NCBI RefSeq assembly: GCF_000702605.1
Contig: NZ_JNIR01000001.1
Coordinates: 548,501 to 612,500, forward strand
Direction of reading: 5' to 3'
Source of the DNA: Exiguobacterium acetylicum DSM 20416
Lineage (GTDB): Bacteria; Bacillota; Bacilli; Exiguobacteriales; Exiguobacteriaceae
Length of the DNA stretch: 64,000 bases
Shown: positions 54,659 to 63,742 of the stretch, piece after piece
Layout of the letters: every line of letters starts with the position of its first letter
How positions within the stretch are numbered: position 1 is the stretch's first letter
Position numbers and translations under genes: made by a program
Notes under the pieces: model-generated
Told to the model about the DNA's origin: nothing
Databases searched by the model: none
The model's input: the letters and a program-made list of their open reading frames with translations, nothing else

Positions 54659-55855
54659 ATGAAAACAAAAGTAATCAGCTTTCTTGCCTTAAGTACCCTG
54701 CTTGCAGGATGTGGGACACCGGATGCAACACCGGAACCGAAAAATGTCTTAGAGACTTCATATCAGACGATTGAAAAAGAAGCGGAAAAATCAACGGTTC
54801 GGATGTACATGTGGGGCGGCGATGACGGCATCAATGCCTACATCGATGAGTACGTAGCACCGCGTCTGAAGAAGGAACACAACATCACCTTAGAACGGGT
54901 TCCAATCGAGACGGCGGATATCATTCAAAAACTGCGTGCTGAGAAGCAGGCAGGTAAGGAAAAAGGTGTCATCGATGTCGTCTGGATCAATGGCGATAAT
55001 TTTTTAAATGCTAAAAAAGATGATTTACTGTATGGCGAAATCACGAAAGTCCTCCCGAACATGAAGTATGTCGATGCTGCCGCGCAAAGTTCAGATAGCG
55101 GCACAAAAACAGAAGGTTTGGAAGCCGCGTGGGGGAAAGTCCAATACACGTTGCACTATGACGCAGCCGATGTGAAGTCGCCACCGACCGACTTGAAAGC
55201 GTTGAAGTCTTGGGTCAAGGAGAATCCAGGGCGCTTCACTTATCCGGAAGTGACGGACTTTACGGGGAATGCCTTCGTCCGCCATGTCATGTATGGTGTC
55301 GAATCGAATGAAACGTTAAAGGATCCAAAAGCAGATTTTAAGAAGACATGGGCTTACTTGAACGAAATCAAGCCATATCTTTGGAAAAAAGGGAAGACGT
55401 ATCCAAAAACGCTTGCGCAACTTGATCAGTTATACGCAAAAGGAGACGTCGACTTTACGATGGGCTTCAACGAACGACGGGCAGAACAAGAAGTGAAGTC
55501 AGGTACGTTCCCGAAACAAACACGTCCAATCGTCTTGAAGGAGGGCTCAATCGCGTCGACACATTTCCTTTCTGTACCGTTCAATGCACCGAACCCGAAA
55601 GGTGCACTCGTTGCGATCAACACCTTGTTGTCACCAGAGGCGCAGTTGAAAAAATATGATGCAACTTACTGGGGAGACGGTTCAAGTCTTGATTTATCGA
55701 CACTTGATACGGCAGAACAAAAACAGTTCGCTGATGTACCGGCTGCACCGTCAACACCGAAACCGAGTGTCTTTGAAGGAAAGGTCCGGACGGAACTCGA
55801 CCCGTCCATCTTTGAGATGATCCGTAAGGAATGGCCGTCTCGTGTGGCGCGGTAA
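54659..55855 (+). CDS. ynjB: ABC transporter substrate-binding lipoprotein (YnjB-like)
   Basis: 398 residues. The lipobox TLLAGC puts the lipidated cysteine at 18. The mature domain is a type II binding protein (SBP_bac_6-like) with VRMYMWGGDDGINAYIDEYVAPRL, a form typical of E. coli YnjB and thiamine/putrescine-binding relatives. Two permeases, an ATPase, a CDP-alcohol phosphotransferase and a Nudix gene follow, the same order as in the E. coli ynj cluster. The substrate is unknown. GGAGG lies 9 bases before ATG 54659. Confidence 0.85.
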   Translation: MKTKVISFLALSTLLAGCGTPDATPEPKNVLETSYQTIEKEAEKSTVRMYMWGGDDGINAYIDEYVAPRLKKEHNITLERVPIETADIIQKLRAEKQAGKEKGVIDVVWINGDNFLNAKKDDLLYGEITKVLPNMKYVDAAAQSSDSGTKTEGLEAAWGKVQYTLHYDAADVKSPPTDLKALKSWVKENPGRFTYPEVTDFTGNAFVRHVMYGVESNETLKDPKADFKKTWAYLNEIKPYLWKKGKTYPKTLAQLDQLYAKGDVDFTMGFNERRAEQEVKSGTFPKQTRPIVLKEGSIASTHFLSVPFNAPNPKGALVAINTLLSPEAQLKKYDATYWGDGSSLDLSTLDTAEQKQFADVPAAPSTPKPSVFEGKVRTELDPSIFEMIRKEWPSRVAR

Positions 55856-56600
55856 CGCATATCCCGCCGCCATCTTGATGGCAGGCATGGTCTTATATGG
55901 GTTATGGGTAAGTGTCTCGATGACTTCACCTGCTGATTACCGCGAGCTACTGACGGATGATGTCTTTTTAGAAAGTCTAGCCGTCAGTAGTTACGTGGCG
56001 ATTGTCAGTACGGTGCTCGCGCTGATCATTGGTGTAGTGCTCGCTCGGCTCTTGAGCAGAACACGACTAGCCGCGTTACTTGCGATTCCGTTATTCATTC
56101 CTCATCTAGGAGCGGCGTATCTCGCCATCCTCTATCTCAGTGATGTGCCTGTCATTGGACCGCACGAAGGGAATTATTTTAGTGTCATCCTGACGTATCT
56201 ATATAAAGAAATTCCGTTCGTCTTTTTTTATCTCTTACCGGTGGTCCGGCGTCTTGATCCACGTTATCAAGAGCTCGGTACGATGCTCGGTTTGTCACCG
56301 GTGCGCCGTTTTTGGCATGCGCGAGGTGTATTTTTACTTGTACCGATGCTAGAAGCAGCTTTTATTTTACTTGCCTTCATCCTGTTCGCATATGAAATCC
56401 CTGCATTACTTGGTGTGACCTATCCGAAATTACTCGGAGTCTATGCGTTCGATTTATATACACAAGGCGATTTATCAGAGCAACCACTCGCTTTTGCGAT
56501 GAGTGTCGTTTTGACGGGAGGACTTTTCTTCCTCTTGTTGCTCATGACTGGTTTGACACGCCCACTGGCAACGAAGATTAGTAGGGGGCGGAGCGAATGA
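55842..56600 (+). CDS. ABC permease, first of pair (YnjC N-half-like)
   Basis: 252 residues, six helices, with a permease core (FIPHLGAAYLAILYL, and an EAA-like loop LGTMLGLSPVRRFWHARGVFLL). In E. coli one double-length YnjC protein holds both halves; here they are separate genes. GTG 55842 overlaps the binding-protein gene by 14 bases. It forms the channel with the next gene product. Confidence 0.8.
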   Translation: MWRGNAYPAAILMAGMVLYGLWVSVSMTSPADYRELLTDDVFLESLAVSSYVAIVSTVLALIIGVVLARLLSRTRLAALLAIPLFIPHLGAAYLAILYLSDVPVIGPHEGNYFSVILTYLYKEIPFVFFYLLPVVRRLDPRYQELGTMLGLSPVRRFWHARGVFLLVPMLEAAFILLAFILFAYEIPALLGVTYPKLLGVYAFDLYTQGDLSEQPLAFAMSVVLTGGLFFLLLLMTGLTRPLATKISRGRSE

Positions 56601-57343
56601 AAAAAATTAGTACTACTGTATTCGTCGTGCTCCTATTCATCGTCCCCTTGATCGGATTGATTCCGGGGAAGTGGAACTGGAATCCGCGTCTTGAAGCGAC
56701 GCTTGGTACGACGGTCGCGATGATCTGTGCCGTCGTGTTGTTGAATCATCTCTTCGGATACATGGCAGGAAAAGCGATTGCCTTTCAAGCGGGGAAACGT
56801 GTTCGTATAGCGGAGTTCTTGATCAGTTTACCGTTGTTTGTTCCTGTCTTGTTGCTGTCCTTTGGTCTTTATTTGACATGGATTCGTCTTGGTCTAGCAG
56901 ATCGGTTTTTCGGTGTCCTGCTCGTGTTACTTCTGCCGACCTTGCCATATACAGTTCGCTTGTACACGAACGGATTTCAGGCGCTCGGGGAACGGATGCT
57001 CGAACAGATGGTTTTGATCGAGGGGAATCGATTCAAACGTTGGTTCTATTTGACGGGTCCTATGCTTCGATCGACGCTACAATCCGTGACGTTGCTCGTC
57101 ACGGTGATCACGATCAGTCAGTATGCACTGGTGGCGTTAATCGGTGGTGGGATCGTCCGCATGATCGCACTGGAGGTGTTCCCGGCGTATTCCGGTAATT
57201 CTCAAGGGGCGGCGCGTCTCGCGACACTGTGGTTGATCGGGTTGCCCGTTCTCTTTTATGCGTTGCAAGCCGTTATTTTTTCTAGTTGGATACGAATCGT
57301 ACGGAGGCGTTTAAATGGAAGTCACGATACAACAAGTCAATAA
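56597..57343 (+). CDS. ABC permease, second of pair (YnjC C-half-like)
   Basis: 248 residues, six helices with the docking loop GERMLEQMVLIEGNRFKRWFYLTGPML. The ATG overlaps the upstream stop (ATGA). Pairs with the preceding permease; the downstream ATPase gene begins inside its last 29 bases. Confidence 0.82.
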   Translation: MKKISTTVFVVLLFIVPLIGLIPGKWNWNPRLEATLGTTVAMICAVVLLNHLFGYMAGKAIAFQAGKRVRIAEFLISLPLFVPVLLLSFGLYLTWIRLGLADRFFGVLLVLLLPTLPYTVRLYTNGFQALGERMLEQMVLIEGNRFKRWFYLTGPMLRSTLQSVTLLVTVITISQYALVALIGGGIVRMIALEVFPAYSGNSQGAARLATLWLIGLPVLFYALQAVIFSSWIRIVRRRLNGSHDTTSQ

Positions 57344-58202
57344 ACGATTTGGAACGAAGCGTGTATTATCTGATATCGATTTAAAGATCGCGTCTGGACA
57401 ATGTGTGGCATTAGTTGGACCGAGCGGTAGTGGGAAGACGACGCTACTCCGGCTGATTGCGGGTCTTGAACGTGTGACGAGTGGAGTGATTCAATTCGGG
57501 GATCGAGATGTCACTGTTCTTTCGCCGAATCAACGTGGTGTGACGATGATGTTTCAACGGTCTCTATTGTTCCCACATTTGAACGTAGAACAGAACATCC
57601 GTCTCGGTGCAAAACAATTAACACCAATCGAGCTCAAATCCTGGTTACATCGCGTGGGACTCGAGGGAAGAGAAAAAAGTGCCGTCCACGAACTCTCAGG
57701 GGGTGAACAACAGCGGGCAAGCTTAGCTCGTGCGCTAGCAAGTCAACCGGACTTCTTGTTGCTCGATGAACCGTTCTCGAGTCTAGATGTACCGAGACGA
57801 CGGGAACTTCGGACATTGATTCGGAAGTTGACCGAGGAACAAGGTGTCACGACACTCCTTGTCACACACGACCGGGAAGAGGCAATGGCGATGGCGGATG
57901 TGGTATATGTCTTAGAACAGGGGCGAATCGTCGATCATGGTACACCAATTACGCTTAGCCAGACAAGTCCGTTTTTTGGCGAAGGCATTCAGATTGAAGA
58001 AACATGGCATCCGTTGACGGCAGTCAACTTGGTCTCAAGACCGACGAAGGAAACGGATGAACGTGTTACGATTACAAAAGAACTCATTCAATACGGTGTA
58101 CGTTTCTACGAAGTAGAACGGGCGTCCGGAGAACGTCTCGTGCTCTCTTCAGACGAGACGATTCAGGTGAAAGAAGGGTATATCGTTAGAAAGGAGGGGT
58201 GA
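57315..58202 (+). CDS. ynjD: ABC transporter ATP-binding protein (YnjD-like)
   Basis: 295 residues. Walker A GPSGSGKTT, Q-loop MMFQRSLLFPHL, signature LSGGEQQRAS, Walker B FLLLDEPFSSLD and H-loop VTHDREEA are all intact. From 215 on there is an extra C-terminal domain (WHPLTAVNLVSRPT...IVRKEG), longer than E. coli YnjD and possibly regulatory. It powers the importer. Confidence 0.9.
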   Translation: MEVTIQQVNKRFGTKRVLSDIDLKIASGQCVALVGPSGSGKTTLLRLIAGLERVTSGVIQFGDRDVTVLSPNQRGVTMMFQRSLLFPHLNVEQNIRLGAKQLTPIELKSWLHRVGLEGREKSAVHELSGGEQQRASLARALASQPDFLLLDEPFSSLDVPRRRELRTLIRKLTEEQGVTTLLVTHDREEAMAMADVVYVLEQGRIVDHGTPITLSQTSPFFGEGIQIEETWHPLTAVNLVSRPTKETDERVTITKELIQYGVRFYEVERASGERLVLSSDETIQVKEGYIVRKEG

Positions 58203-58203
58203 T

Positions 58204-58785
58204 ATGTTAGATACGCGTGCGCGTAAAATCGTTCAACCCCTATTTGATCAAGGGGCGACCTTATTTAAGAAAATCGGATTATCGGCAACGCAGGTGACGA
58301 TTATTTCCGGTATCATCGGTGGTGCAACAGGCTTTTTCGTCTATAACGACATGATGGGAACAGCGATTGTCTTGTTATGGATCTCGGGCATGCTCGATGT
58401 CATCGACGGAACGATGGCACGAAAAGAGAAGACGACTCCGATCGGCACGATTCTTGACCTTGTTCTCGACCGAATCGTCGAGCTGTCAGTATTGATTGGT
58501 CTTGCACTCCGATTTCCGGAAACGCAGGTCGTCATTCTGTTGCTCGTCGCATCATTCGTCATTGGCATGACGATGTTCCTTGCAATCGGAGCGGTCAGTG
58601 AAAATTACGGCTACAAGTCGTTTCAATATCAACCAGGACTCGTCGAACGGACGGAAGGATTTTTATTCCTGACAGCGATGATTCTGTTCCCAAGCGCCAT
58701 CATTTGGATCGCAATCGTCTTTTTGATTGCTGAACTCTATACGGTCGGAGAGCGATTCCATCAAGCTTCGAAGGTGTTACGATGA
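58204..58785 (+). CDS. ynjF: CDP-alcohol phosphatidyltransferase family protein (YnjF-like)
   Basis: 193 residues, several helices. The family signature D-x2-D-G-x2-A-R-x8-G-x3-D-x3-D is complete in DVIDGTMARKEKTTPIGTIL followed by DLVLD. Such enzymes join a CDP-activated group to an alcohol at the membrane. Starts 2 bases after the ATPase gene, as E. coli ynjF belongs to the ynj cluster. The product is unknown. Confidence 0.88.
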   Translation: MLDTRARKIVQPLFDQGATLFKKIGLSATQVTIISGIIGGATGFFVYNDMMGTAIVLLWISGMLDVIDGTMARKEKTTPIGTILDLVLDRIVELSVLIGLALRFPETQVVILLLVASFVIGMTMFLAIGAVSENYGYKSFQYQPGLVERTEGFLFLTAMILFPSAIIWIAIVFLIAELYTVGERFHQASKVLR

Positions 58786-59366
58786 GTGAACAAGAGATGA
58801 TCATGACAGTAGATCGAGCGGGCAACCTGCTCGGACCTCGTCCGCGCTCGGAAGTCCACGCAAACGGCTTGTGGCACGAAACGTTTCATTGTTTCGTTTA
58901 TGATCCAAAGCGGGACGTCGTGTTGCTCCAGCAACGCTCTGAACAAAAGAAGGACTTTCCAGGAATGATCGATATCACGGCAGCCGGTCATTTGCTTGCG
59001 AATGAGACAATCGAGGATGGTGTCCGGGAACTCGAGGAAGAGATTGGTTTGACGTGTACATTGGATCAATTGATACCGCTTGGCATCCAGGAAGAGGAGT
59101 TTCGGGATGCGTCGCTTTGGGACTGTGAGCGATGCCATGTCTTTCTTGCTCAAAGTGATCAAGCGATAGACGCATACGTCCTCCAGGAAACAGAAGTGAA
59201 GCGATTGATTGCTTTTCCAATCGAGCAGTTTGAACGAATCGCTGACGAGTCCATCGAGCGCATTCAGGACACGACAGGCGAATGGTTCGATCGTCGTCAA
59301 TTCGTTCCGCATCCTTCTTCTTACTGGAGACATGTACGACAAGGAATCGAGCAATTACGTAAATAG
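58782..59366 (+). CDS. Nudix hydrolase (IDI/YfcD-like)
   Basis: 194 residues. The Nudix box reads GHLLANETIEDGVRELEEEI followed by GL, fitting G-x5-E-x7-REUxEExGU. The surrounding form (HANGLWHETFHCFVYD, LLQQRSEQKKDFPGMIDITAAGH) is that of IPP-isomerase/YfcD-like Nudix proteins. Overlaps the previous gene (ATGA). Its place after the YnjF-like gene recalls E. coli nudG, though the subfamily differs. Confidence 0.88.
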   Translation: MSEQEMIMTVDRAGNLLGPRPRSEVHANGLWHETFHCFVYDPKRDVVLLQQRSEQKKDFPGMIDITAAGHLLANETIEDGVRELEEEIGLTCTLDQLIPLGIQEEEFRDASLWDCERCHVFLAQSDQAIDAYVLQETEVKRLIAFPIEQFERIADESIERIQDTTGEWFDRRQFVPHPSSYWRHVRQGIEQLRK

Positions 59367-59395
59367 AAAAAATCGAAAAGCAATAACGCATGAAG

Positions 59396-59433
59396 ACCTA
59401 CGATCGAATGTGATTCGCTCGCAGGTTTTTTTT
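59396..59433 (+). terminator. Terminator of the ynj-like operon
   Basis: ACCTaCGA / TCGcAGGT stem with one mismatch and a long T-run. Confidence 0.6.
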
Positions 59434-59526
59434 AATCGTACATTCGTTCGACGCAAGAGTAGCGAAATTAAGATATATTTGAGATAATTAAGTATATATA
59501 CAAAAGAAGGAAAGAAGGTGCAGCCA

Positions 59527-60063
59527 GTGGCATTACGATTTGCACTACTCGGGCTGCTGACCCAAGGGGAAGCGACCGGTTATGATTTAAGCGCGACTTT
59601 TAAAAAACAGATGATCCACTTCTGGACCGCACATCATACACAAATATACCGAGAGTTGTTAAAGATGGAAGAAGCAGAACTCGTGACGAGTGTCCATATC
59701 GTTCAAGAAGATCTGCCGGATAAAAAAGTCTATTCCATCACCGATAAAGGGCGGACGGAGCTTGTCGAATGGCTACGGACACCAAACGAGTTTAAACCAA
59801 AGATGAAGGATGAAAACTTGATGCGAGTTTCGCTCTTACATCTGCTGCCGCCAGGAGAAGCTATCGCCTATTTAGAGGAATCAAAACGCCATCACCAATT
59901 TGCTGTTGAGATGATGCATAGTTGGCGTCACGATCATCTCGAGAACGGTGCAACACTAGGGGAGACCTTGACGAGTGAGTACGGCTTGCGTATGATGTTG
60001 AATTACTTGGATTGGTGTGACTGGGCAATCGCGGAAATCAAAAAGAACGAAGCAAACGTCTAA
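59527..60063 (+). CDS. PadR family transcriptional regulator
   Basis: 178 residues. N-terminal winged helix of the PadR type (ALRFALLGLLTQGEATGYDLS, IYRELLKMEEAELV, KKVYSITDKGRTELVEWL) and the C-terminal Vir_act_alpha_C helices. Such proteins repress genes for phenolic acid or drug response. GTG 59527 follows AAGGTG and gives the usual MALRFALLGLL start; GTG 59518 is less likely. The target is unknown; a perfect GTATATATAC lies upstream. Confidence 0.9.
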   Translation: MALRFALLGLLTQGEATGYDLSATFKKQMIHFWTAHHTQIYRELLKMEEAELVTSVHIVQEDLPDKKVYSITDKGRTELVEWLRTPNEFKPKMKDENLMRVSLLHLLPPGEAIAYLEESKRHHQFAVEMMHSWRHDHLENGATLGETLTSEYGLRMMLNYLDWCDWAIAEIKKNEANV

Positions 60064-60069
60064 CAATAT

Positions 60070-60115
60070 TGGCTCGACTGTCATGTAGATGGCGGATTCG
60101 AGCCAGTTTTATTTT
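60070..60115 (+). terminator. Terminator of the padR gene
   Basis: TGGCTCGA / TCGAGCCA stem with a 20-base loop, then GTTTTATTTT. Confidence 0.65.
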
Positions 60116-60143
60116 GTAATAGGATTTAGTAAGGAGAGAATCG

Positions 60144-60761
60144 ATGTATTTTAATGATTACGAAGACTGGATTGAAGAAGAAGCGGAAGCCTTATTTCGC
60201 TTACATCAGGAACCGTTGACACGAGAAGCAACGTCGTATTCGCAATTCACGGCGTATGTAGAAGAGGCACTACTTGAACCGTTGTTACTGAAACTACGTT
60301 GGCTCGGAGAAGCGGAAGAAGAAGAGATTCTAGAACAAGCGGATCCGAGCGTGTGGGAGAATGCCATAGGCAATTCGGAAGCCTCCCTTCGTCGAGATGT
60401 ATTACGACGAGTCGTCGAGCGAGACTTTACTGCGCATATTCTCGCGTACCTGACACCGATTCTTGAAGCTAGACAAACTGCCTATGAGGCGGAATTAGAG
60501 CAGCTTCAATTGGCGCATGCGGAACAAATGGAGGAAGTTCAACAACATGAGCAACAGATTGAACTCGGACCGCCACCTCAAAAGGTCAAAAAGTGGTGGT
60601 ATCTCAAAGAAAAAGAAGTATCACGTTCCTATACAGAGGAAGAACGATCTGCATTGCAAGCTCAACAACAACAACTCGAGGACGAGTTAAAGCGACTCGA
60701 ACAAAAAACACGTGAGACAGAAGCTGATCTCGAACGATTGGATTCACTTCACCGTCTATAA
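60144..60761 (+). CDS. Coiled-coil protein of unknown function
   Basis: 205 residues, very acidic and glutamine-rich, no membrane segment. The first 110 are helical; two coiled coils follow (about 110-142 and 165-203, QQQQLEDELKRLEQKTRE), split by a proline/tryptophan stretch PPPQKVKKWWYLKEK. Not recognised. AAGGAGAG precedes ATG 60144 by about 7 bases. A single gene. Confidence 0.7.
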   Translation: MYFNDYEDWIEEEAEALFRLHQEPLTREATSYSQFTAYVEEALLEPLLLKLRWLGEAEEEEILEQADPSVWENAIGNSEASLRRDVLRRVVERDFTAHILAYLTPILEARQTAYEAELEQLQLAHAEQMEEVQQHEQQIELGPPPQKVKKWWYLKEKEVSRSYTEEERSALQAQQQQLEDELKRLEQKTRETEADLERLDSLHRL

Positions 60762-60768
60762 CGTATGA

Positions 60769-60808
60769 AAAAATGGAGCATGCGACATGATGTAGCGTGC
60801 TCCATTTT
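60769..60808. terminator. Bidirectional terminator
   Basis: AAAATGGAGCATGC / GCGTGCTCCATTTT between converging genes. Confidence 0.88.
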
Positions 60809-60824
60809 GTATGAATACTATCTA

Positions 60825-61484
60825 TTAAGCTTGTGTCGCGAGTTTCGCGAGGACTAGTTTTGCGACTGCTTCACTTGAAGCCGGGTTTTGTCCTGTGACG
60901 ACATTGCCATCGATGACGGCGAATTCCTTACCTGCATCCGATGTCAGGAAAGTAGCTCCTTCACCGCGAAGTGTCGTCTCGAGCAAGAATGGTACTTTAT
61001 CTTCGAGACCTGTTGATTTTTCCTCTTCATCCGTAAAGCCGTTGATTTGACGACCTGATACGAATGGTTTGCCATCGATCATGACGTGCGCAAAGGCAGC
61101 AGGACCGTGACAAACTGATGCGACGACGCCATCTTTTTTGATGACGGCTTCAATGGCACCCGCCACTTGTGGGTTATTCGGGAAGTCAACGACTGCACCG
61201 TGACCACCTGGGAAGTAGACTGCATCAAATGATGCTGGATCCACCTCAGAAAGTGCTTTCGTGTCGTGCAACGCACGGCGTGCATCTTGGAATTTCGGCA
61301 AGATTTCTTTAACGATCGATGCTTTATCGATCGGGACGTCGCCACCTTTGATCGACGTGACTGTCACGTCATGTCCTGCATCCTTGAACAGGTTGTATGG
61401 TGCTGCGAACTCTTCGAACCATAATCCTGTTTTGTGACCATTCATGTCATCTGCGCTTGTTGATACGATTAAAATACGAGCCAT
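60825..61484 (-). CDS. DJ-1/PfpI family protein, Hsp31 glyoxalase III-like
   Basis: 219 residues. The nucleophile cysteine lies in VASVCHGPAAF, with the partner Glu in the GLWFEEFAAPY start region and His after the Cys. Hsp31-type members detoxify methylglyoxal without glutathione and act as chaperones. The upstream sigma-B-like promoter fits a stress role. GAGGAGGAG precedes ATG 61484. Confidence 0.9.
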   Translation of the reverse strand: MARILIVSTSADDMNGHKTGLWFEEFAAPYNLFKDAGHDVTVTSIKGGDVPIDKASIVKEILPKFQDARRALHDTKALSEVDPASFDAVYFPGGHGAVVDFPNNPQVAGAIEAVIKKDGVVASVCHGPAAFAHVMIDGKPFVSGRQINGFTDEEEKSTGLEDKVPFLLETTLRGEGATFLTSDAGKEFAVIDGNVVTGQNPASSEAVAKLVLAKLATQA

Positions 61485-61524
61485 AATAAAACTCCTCCTC
61501 TGTATGAACGTTACAAAGAAGGAG

Positions 61525-61550
61525 TTTCCCGGAGAAATGAAGAGTTAAAC
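61525..61550 (-). promoter_or_regulatory. Sigma-B-like promoter of the Hsp31-like gene
   Basis: A perfect GTTTAA, 14-base spacer and GGGAAA on the minus strand, directly after the aldo/keto reductase stop. Confidence 0.5.
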
Positions 61551-61551
61551 C

Positions 61552-62406
61552 TCACCGGTGTTCGGTATAGTGATGAATCGGTAGTGAAGCAAGCGCCTGG
61601 TCGATTTGAGCTTGCGAGATCGACTCTTTCATCGCTTGGACGTTTGACTGAAGTTGTGACACGCTCGATGCACCAGGAAGGACGATGTCGACCTGTTGAT
61701 CGATGGCTTGCAATGCAAGCGCTGGAAGCGGGAAATCTTGGAGTTTTTGTAGACTTGCCTCAAGCGTTTCCTTATCGAATTGTTCGAACCGATCAACCGA
61801 CTGCAGGCGTGAAGCACTCTCATGTGTCAAGAGACCTTTTGCTAGTGGACCACGAGCGACGACTTGGATGTTTTTCTCTTTTAAGCGTGGTAACAACTCT
61901 TCGATGCGACGATCGAGCAACGAATAAGGCGTCATCAAGTAAGAGAAATTACTATGCTCGAGCCAATATTCGATGACATTCGGCCGCAGTGACGACAGAC
62001 CATATTCCTTGATTTTCCCCTCTGCTTTTAAATCTTCCATTGCGCGGATTGATGCATCGATATCATCATCAATCGTGCCGCCGTGGACGTAATACAGGTC
62101 GAGATAAGGGGTTTCAAGACGATTCAAACTTTCAAGACAGGCTTGTTTCAGATAGTCATAACTCGGATCCCATGTCCAACCGGTTCCGGTCGCGTTCATC
62201 CGATTTCCACCTTTTGAGGCGAGAAACAATCGACTGCGATCCTCTTGTGAGAAGGTTTGACCGATGATGGATTCGACCGCTCCGTTCGCATAGACGTCCG
62301 CTGTATCGAAGTGCGTGATTCCAGCATCAAGTGCCGTCCGCAGGATTGCCGTTGCTTCTTCCTGGCCGCGCTTTAAGATCGTCATCGTACCTAATCCTAA
62401 TGACAT
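61552..62406 (-). CDS. Aldo/keto reductase
   Basis: 284 residues, (beta/alpha)8 NADPH reductase. The catalytic residues fall in HFDTADVYANG (Asp, Tyr) with the Lys in FLASKGG and His in LYYVHGG; GLSSLRPNVIEYW and the late LPGASSVSQLQSN bind substrate and cofactor. It reduces aldehydes, perhaps in the same detoxification setting as the Hsp31-like neighbour. ATG 62406 follows AGAGGGAA. Confidence 0.9.
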   Translation of the reverse strand: MSLGLGTMTILKRGQEEATAILRTALDAGITHFDTADVYANGAVESIIGQTFSQEDRSRLFLASKGGNRMNATGTGWTWDPSYDYLKQACLESLNRLETPYLDLYYVHGGTIDDDIDASIRAMEDLKAEGKIKEYGLSSLRPNVIEYWLEHSNFSYLMTPYSLLDRRIEELLPRLKEKNIQVVARGPLAKGLLTHESASRLQSVDRFEQFDKETLEASLQKLQDFPLPALALQAIDQQVDIVLPGASSVSQLQSNVQAMKESISQAQIDQALASLPIHHYTEHR

Positions 62407-62568
62407 GTTCAATTCCCTCTTTTCTTAGATGAACTGTAAGTTTGGAACTTCTGCATTCTAGTGTATCATATCTGATGAAAAAGACGGTTTCGAAGTCTTG
62501 CGGCAATACGTCGGAAACGGCATACTAATCATGACAGTGAACGAAACTAGAATAGAAATGGGGCATAC

Positions 62569-63102
62569 ATGATGGAAGAAAAAACGATTGAACGTGAAGT
62601 GATTTATGAAGGAAAAGTCTTTGATGTCGAGAAACACGTCGTCACGTTACCGAACGGCAATACGTCCGTCCGTGAACTGGTCTATCATAATGGTGCCGTC
62701 GCGATCATTGCTTTTGATGAACAAGGTGACTTGATCGTCGTGGAACAGTACCGAAAAGCATTTGAAAGTCTATCGATCGAGATCCCAGCAGGAAAACTCG
62801 AGAAGGGTGAAAATCCACTTGATTGTGCCGGACGCGAATTAAAGGAAGAAACAGGATACGTCGCGAAAGAGTTACGACATGTCTTTGATTTTTATGGTGC
62901 GCCTGGTTTCTGTAGTGAGCGTGTACATATTTATGAAGCGATTGGTCTGACTGCTGGTGATCGTCAACTCGATGAAGATGAGTTCCTTGAGAATAAGACA
63001 TTGAAGCTTGAAGAGGCGCTCGAACTCGTTGCAAACGGAACGATTGTTGATGCGAAGACGATCATGGCGATCCAGCATTGGCAGATCCGTACTTTAAAAT
63101 GA
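62569..63102 (+). CDS. nudF: ADP-ribose pyrophosphatase (Nudix)
   Basis: 177 residues. The Nudix box GKLEKGENPLDCAGRELKEE followed by TGY is intact, and the N-terminal strands IEREVIYEGKVFDVEKHVVTL and late PGFCSERVHIYEA fit NudF. It cleaves ADP-ribose to AMP and ribose-5-phosphate. Position before fur and xerD matches B. subtilis. ATG 62569 or 62572 may be used; TGGGG lies ahead. Confidence 0.94.
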   Translation: MMEEKTIEREVIYEGKVFDVEKHVVTLPNGNTSVRELVYHNGAVAIIAFDEQGDLIVVEQYRKAFESLSIEIPAGKLEKGENPLDCAGRELKEETGYVAKELRHVFDFYGAPGFCSERVHIYEAIGLTAGDRQLDEDEFLENKTLKLEEALELVANGTIVDAKTIMAIQHWQIRTLK

Positions 63103-63125
63103 TTCTCATTTAAATGATTTTCAGT

Positions 63126-63170
63126 TGATAATCATTTTAATTTGAAAAAAGACTGATTATCAGCTATGAT
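63126..63170 (+). promoter_or_regulatory. fur promoter and Fur box
   Basis: TGATAATCATTTTAA (63126-63140) matches the 7-1-7 Fur box at 12 of 14 positions. TTGAAA (63142-63147), a 17-base spacer and TATGAT (63165-63170) follow. The spacer holds a further TGATTATCA. Autoregulation by Fur (or PerR) is likely. Confidence 0.7.
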
Positions 63171-63203
63171 AATAGCATCAGTTCGAACAAAGGGGGCGTT
63201 ATG

Positions 63204-63686
63204 ATGGAAAGTCGTGTAGAACGCATCAAAAAACAGCTAAGCGGTAAAGGATATAAGCTGACTCCCCAACGTGAAGCGACTGTGCGTGTCCTGCTCGAAC
63301 ATGAGTCGGATCACCTCAGTGCCGAAAATGTCTTTCTCCTTGTAAAAGAAAAGAACTCCGACATCGGACTTGCGACGGTTTACCGGACGCTTGAATTATT
63401 GACGGAGCTTGAAGTCGTTGATAAAGTCAACTTCGGAGATGGCGTATCCCGATTTGATTTACGACAAGAGGGTGCGAGTCATTCGCATCACCATCTCGTC
63501 TGTATCGAATGCGGATCCGTCGAAGAGATTTTAGACGATATGCTGGAAGAAGTAGAGAAAGAAATCGTGTCCCGATTCCACTTTAAAATCAAGGATCACC
63601 GCCTGACATTCCATGGCGTCTGCCGTGTCTGCCAAGAGCGTCATGCTCGGGAAGCGTTGGAACAATCGCAAACACAAACAGTCTGA
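63204..63686 (+). CDS. fur: Ferric uptake regulator Fur
   Basis: 160 residues and very close in layout to B. subtilis Fur: RIKKQLSGKGYKLTPQREA, the recognition helix LATVYRTLELLTE, the His cluster SHSHHHLVC, structural zinc cysteines CIEC and CRVC. It represses iron-uptake genes with ferrous iron. The second ATG (63204) is preferred: it is 7 bases after AGGGGG and gives the usual MESRVERIKKQ start. Between nudF and xerD as in Bacillus. Confidence 0.95.
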   Translation: MESRVERIKKQLSGKGYKLTPQREATVRVLLEHESDHLSAENVFLLVKEKNSDIGLATVYRTLELLTELEVVDKVNFGDGVSRFDLRQEGASHSHHHLVCIECGSVEEILDDMLEEVEKEIVSRFHFKIKDHRLTFHGVCRVCQERHAREALEQSQTQTV

Positions 63687-63720
63687 CCGTCCGACGAAAT
63701 TTCGGATGGTTTTTCTTTTT
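63686..63720 (+). terminator. Terminator of fur
   Basis: ACCgTCCG / CGGAtGGT stem followed by T-rich sequence; begins at the stop codon. Confidence 0.7.
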
Positions 63721-63742
63721 CAATTTTTATAGGTCAGACCTC

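Noticed and set aside
59492-59501. GTATATATAC palindrome before padR as PadR operator
   Set aside because: It lacks the usual ATGT-8-ACAT PadR arrangement and such AT-rich dyads arise by chance.
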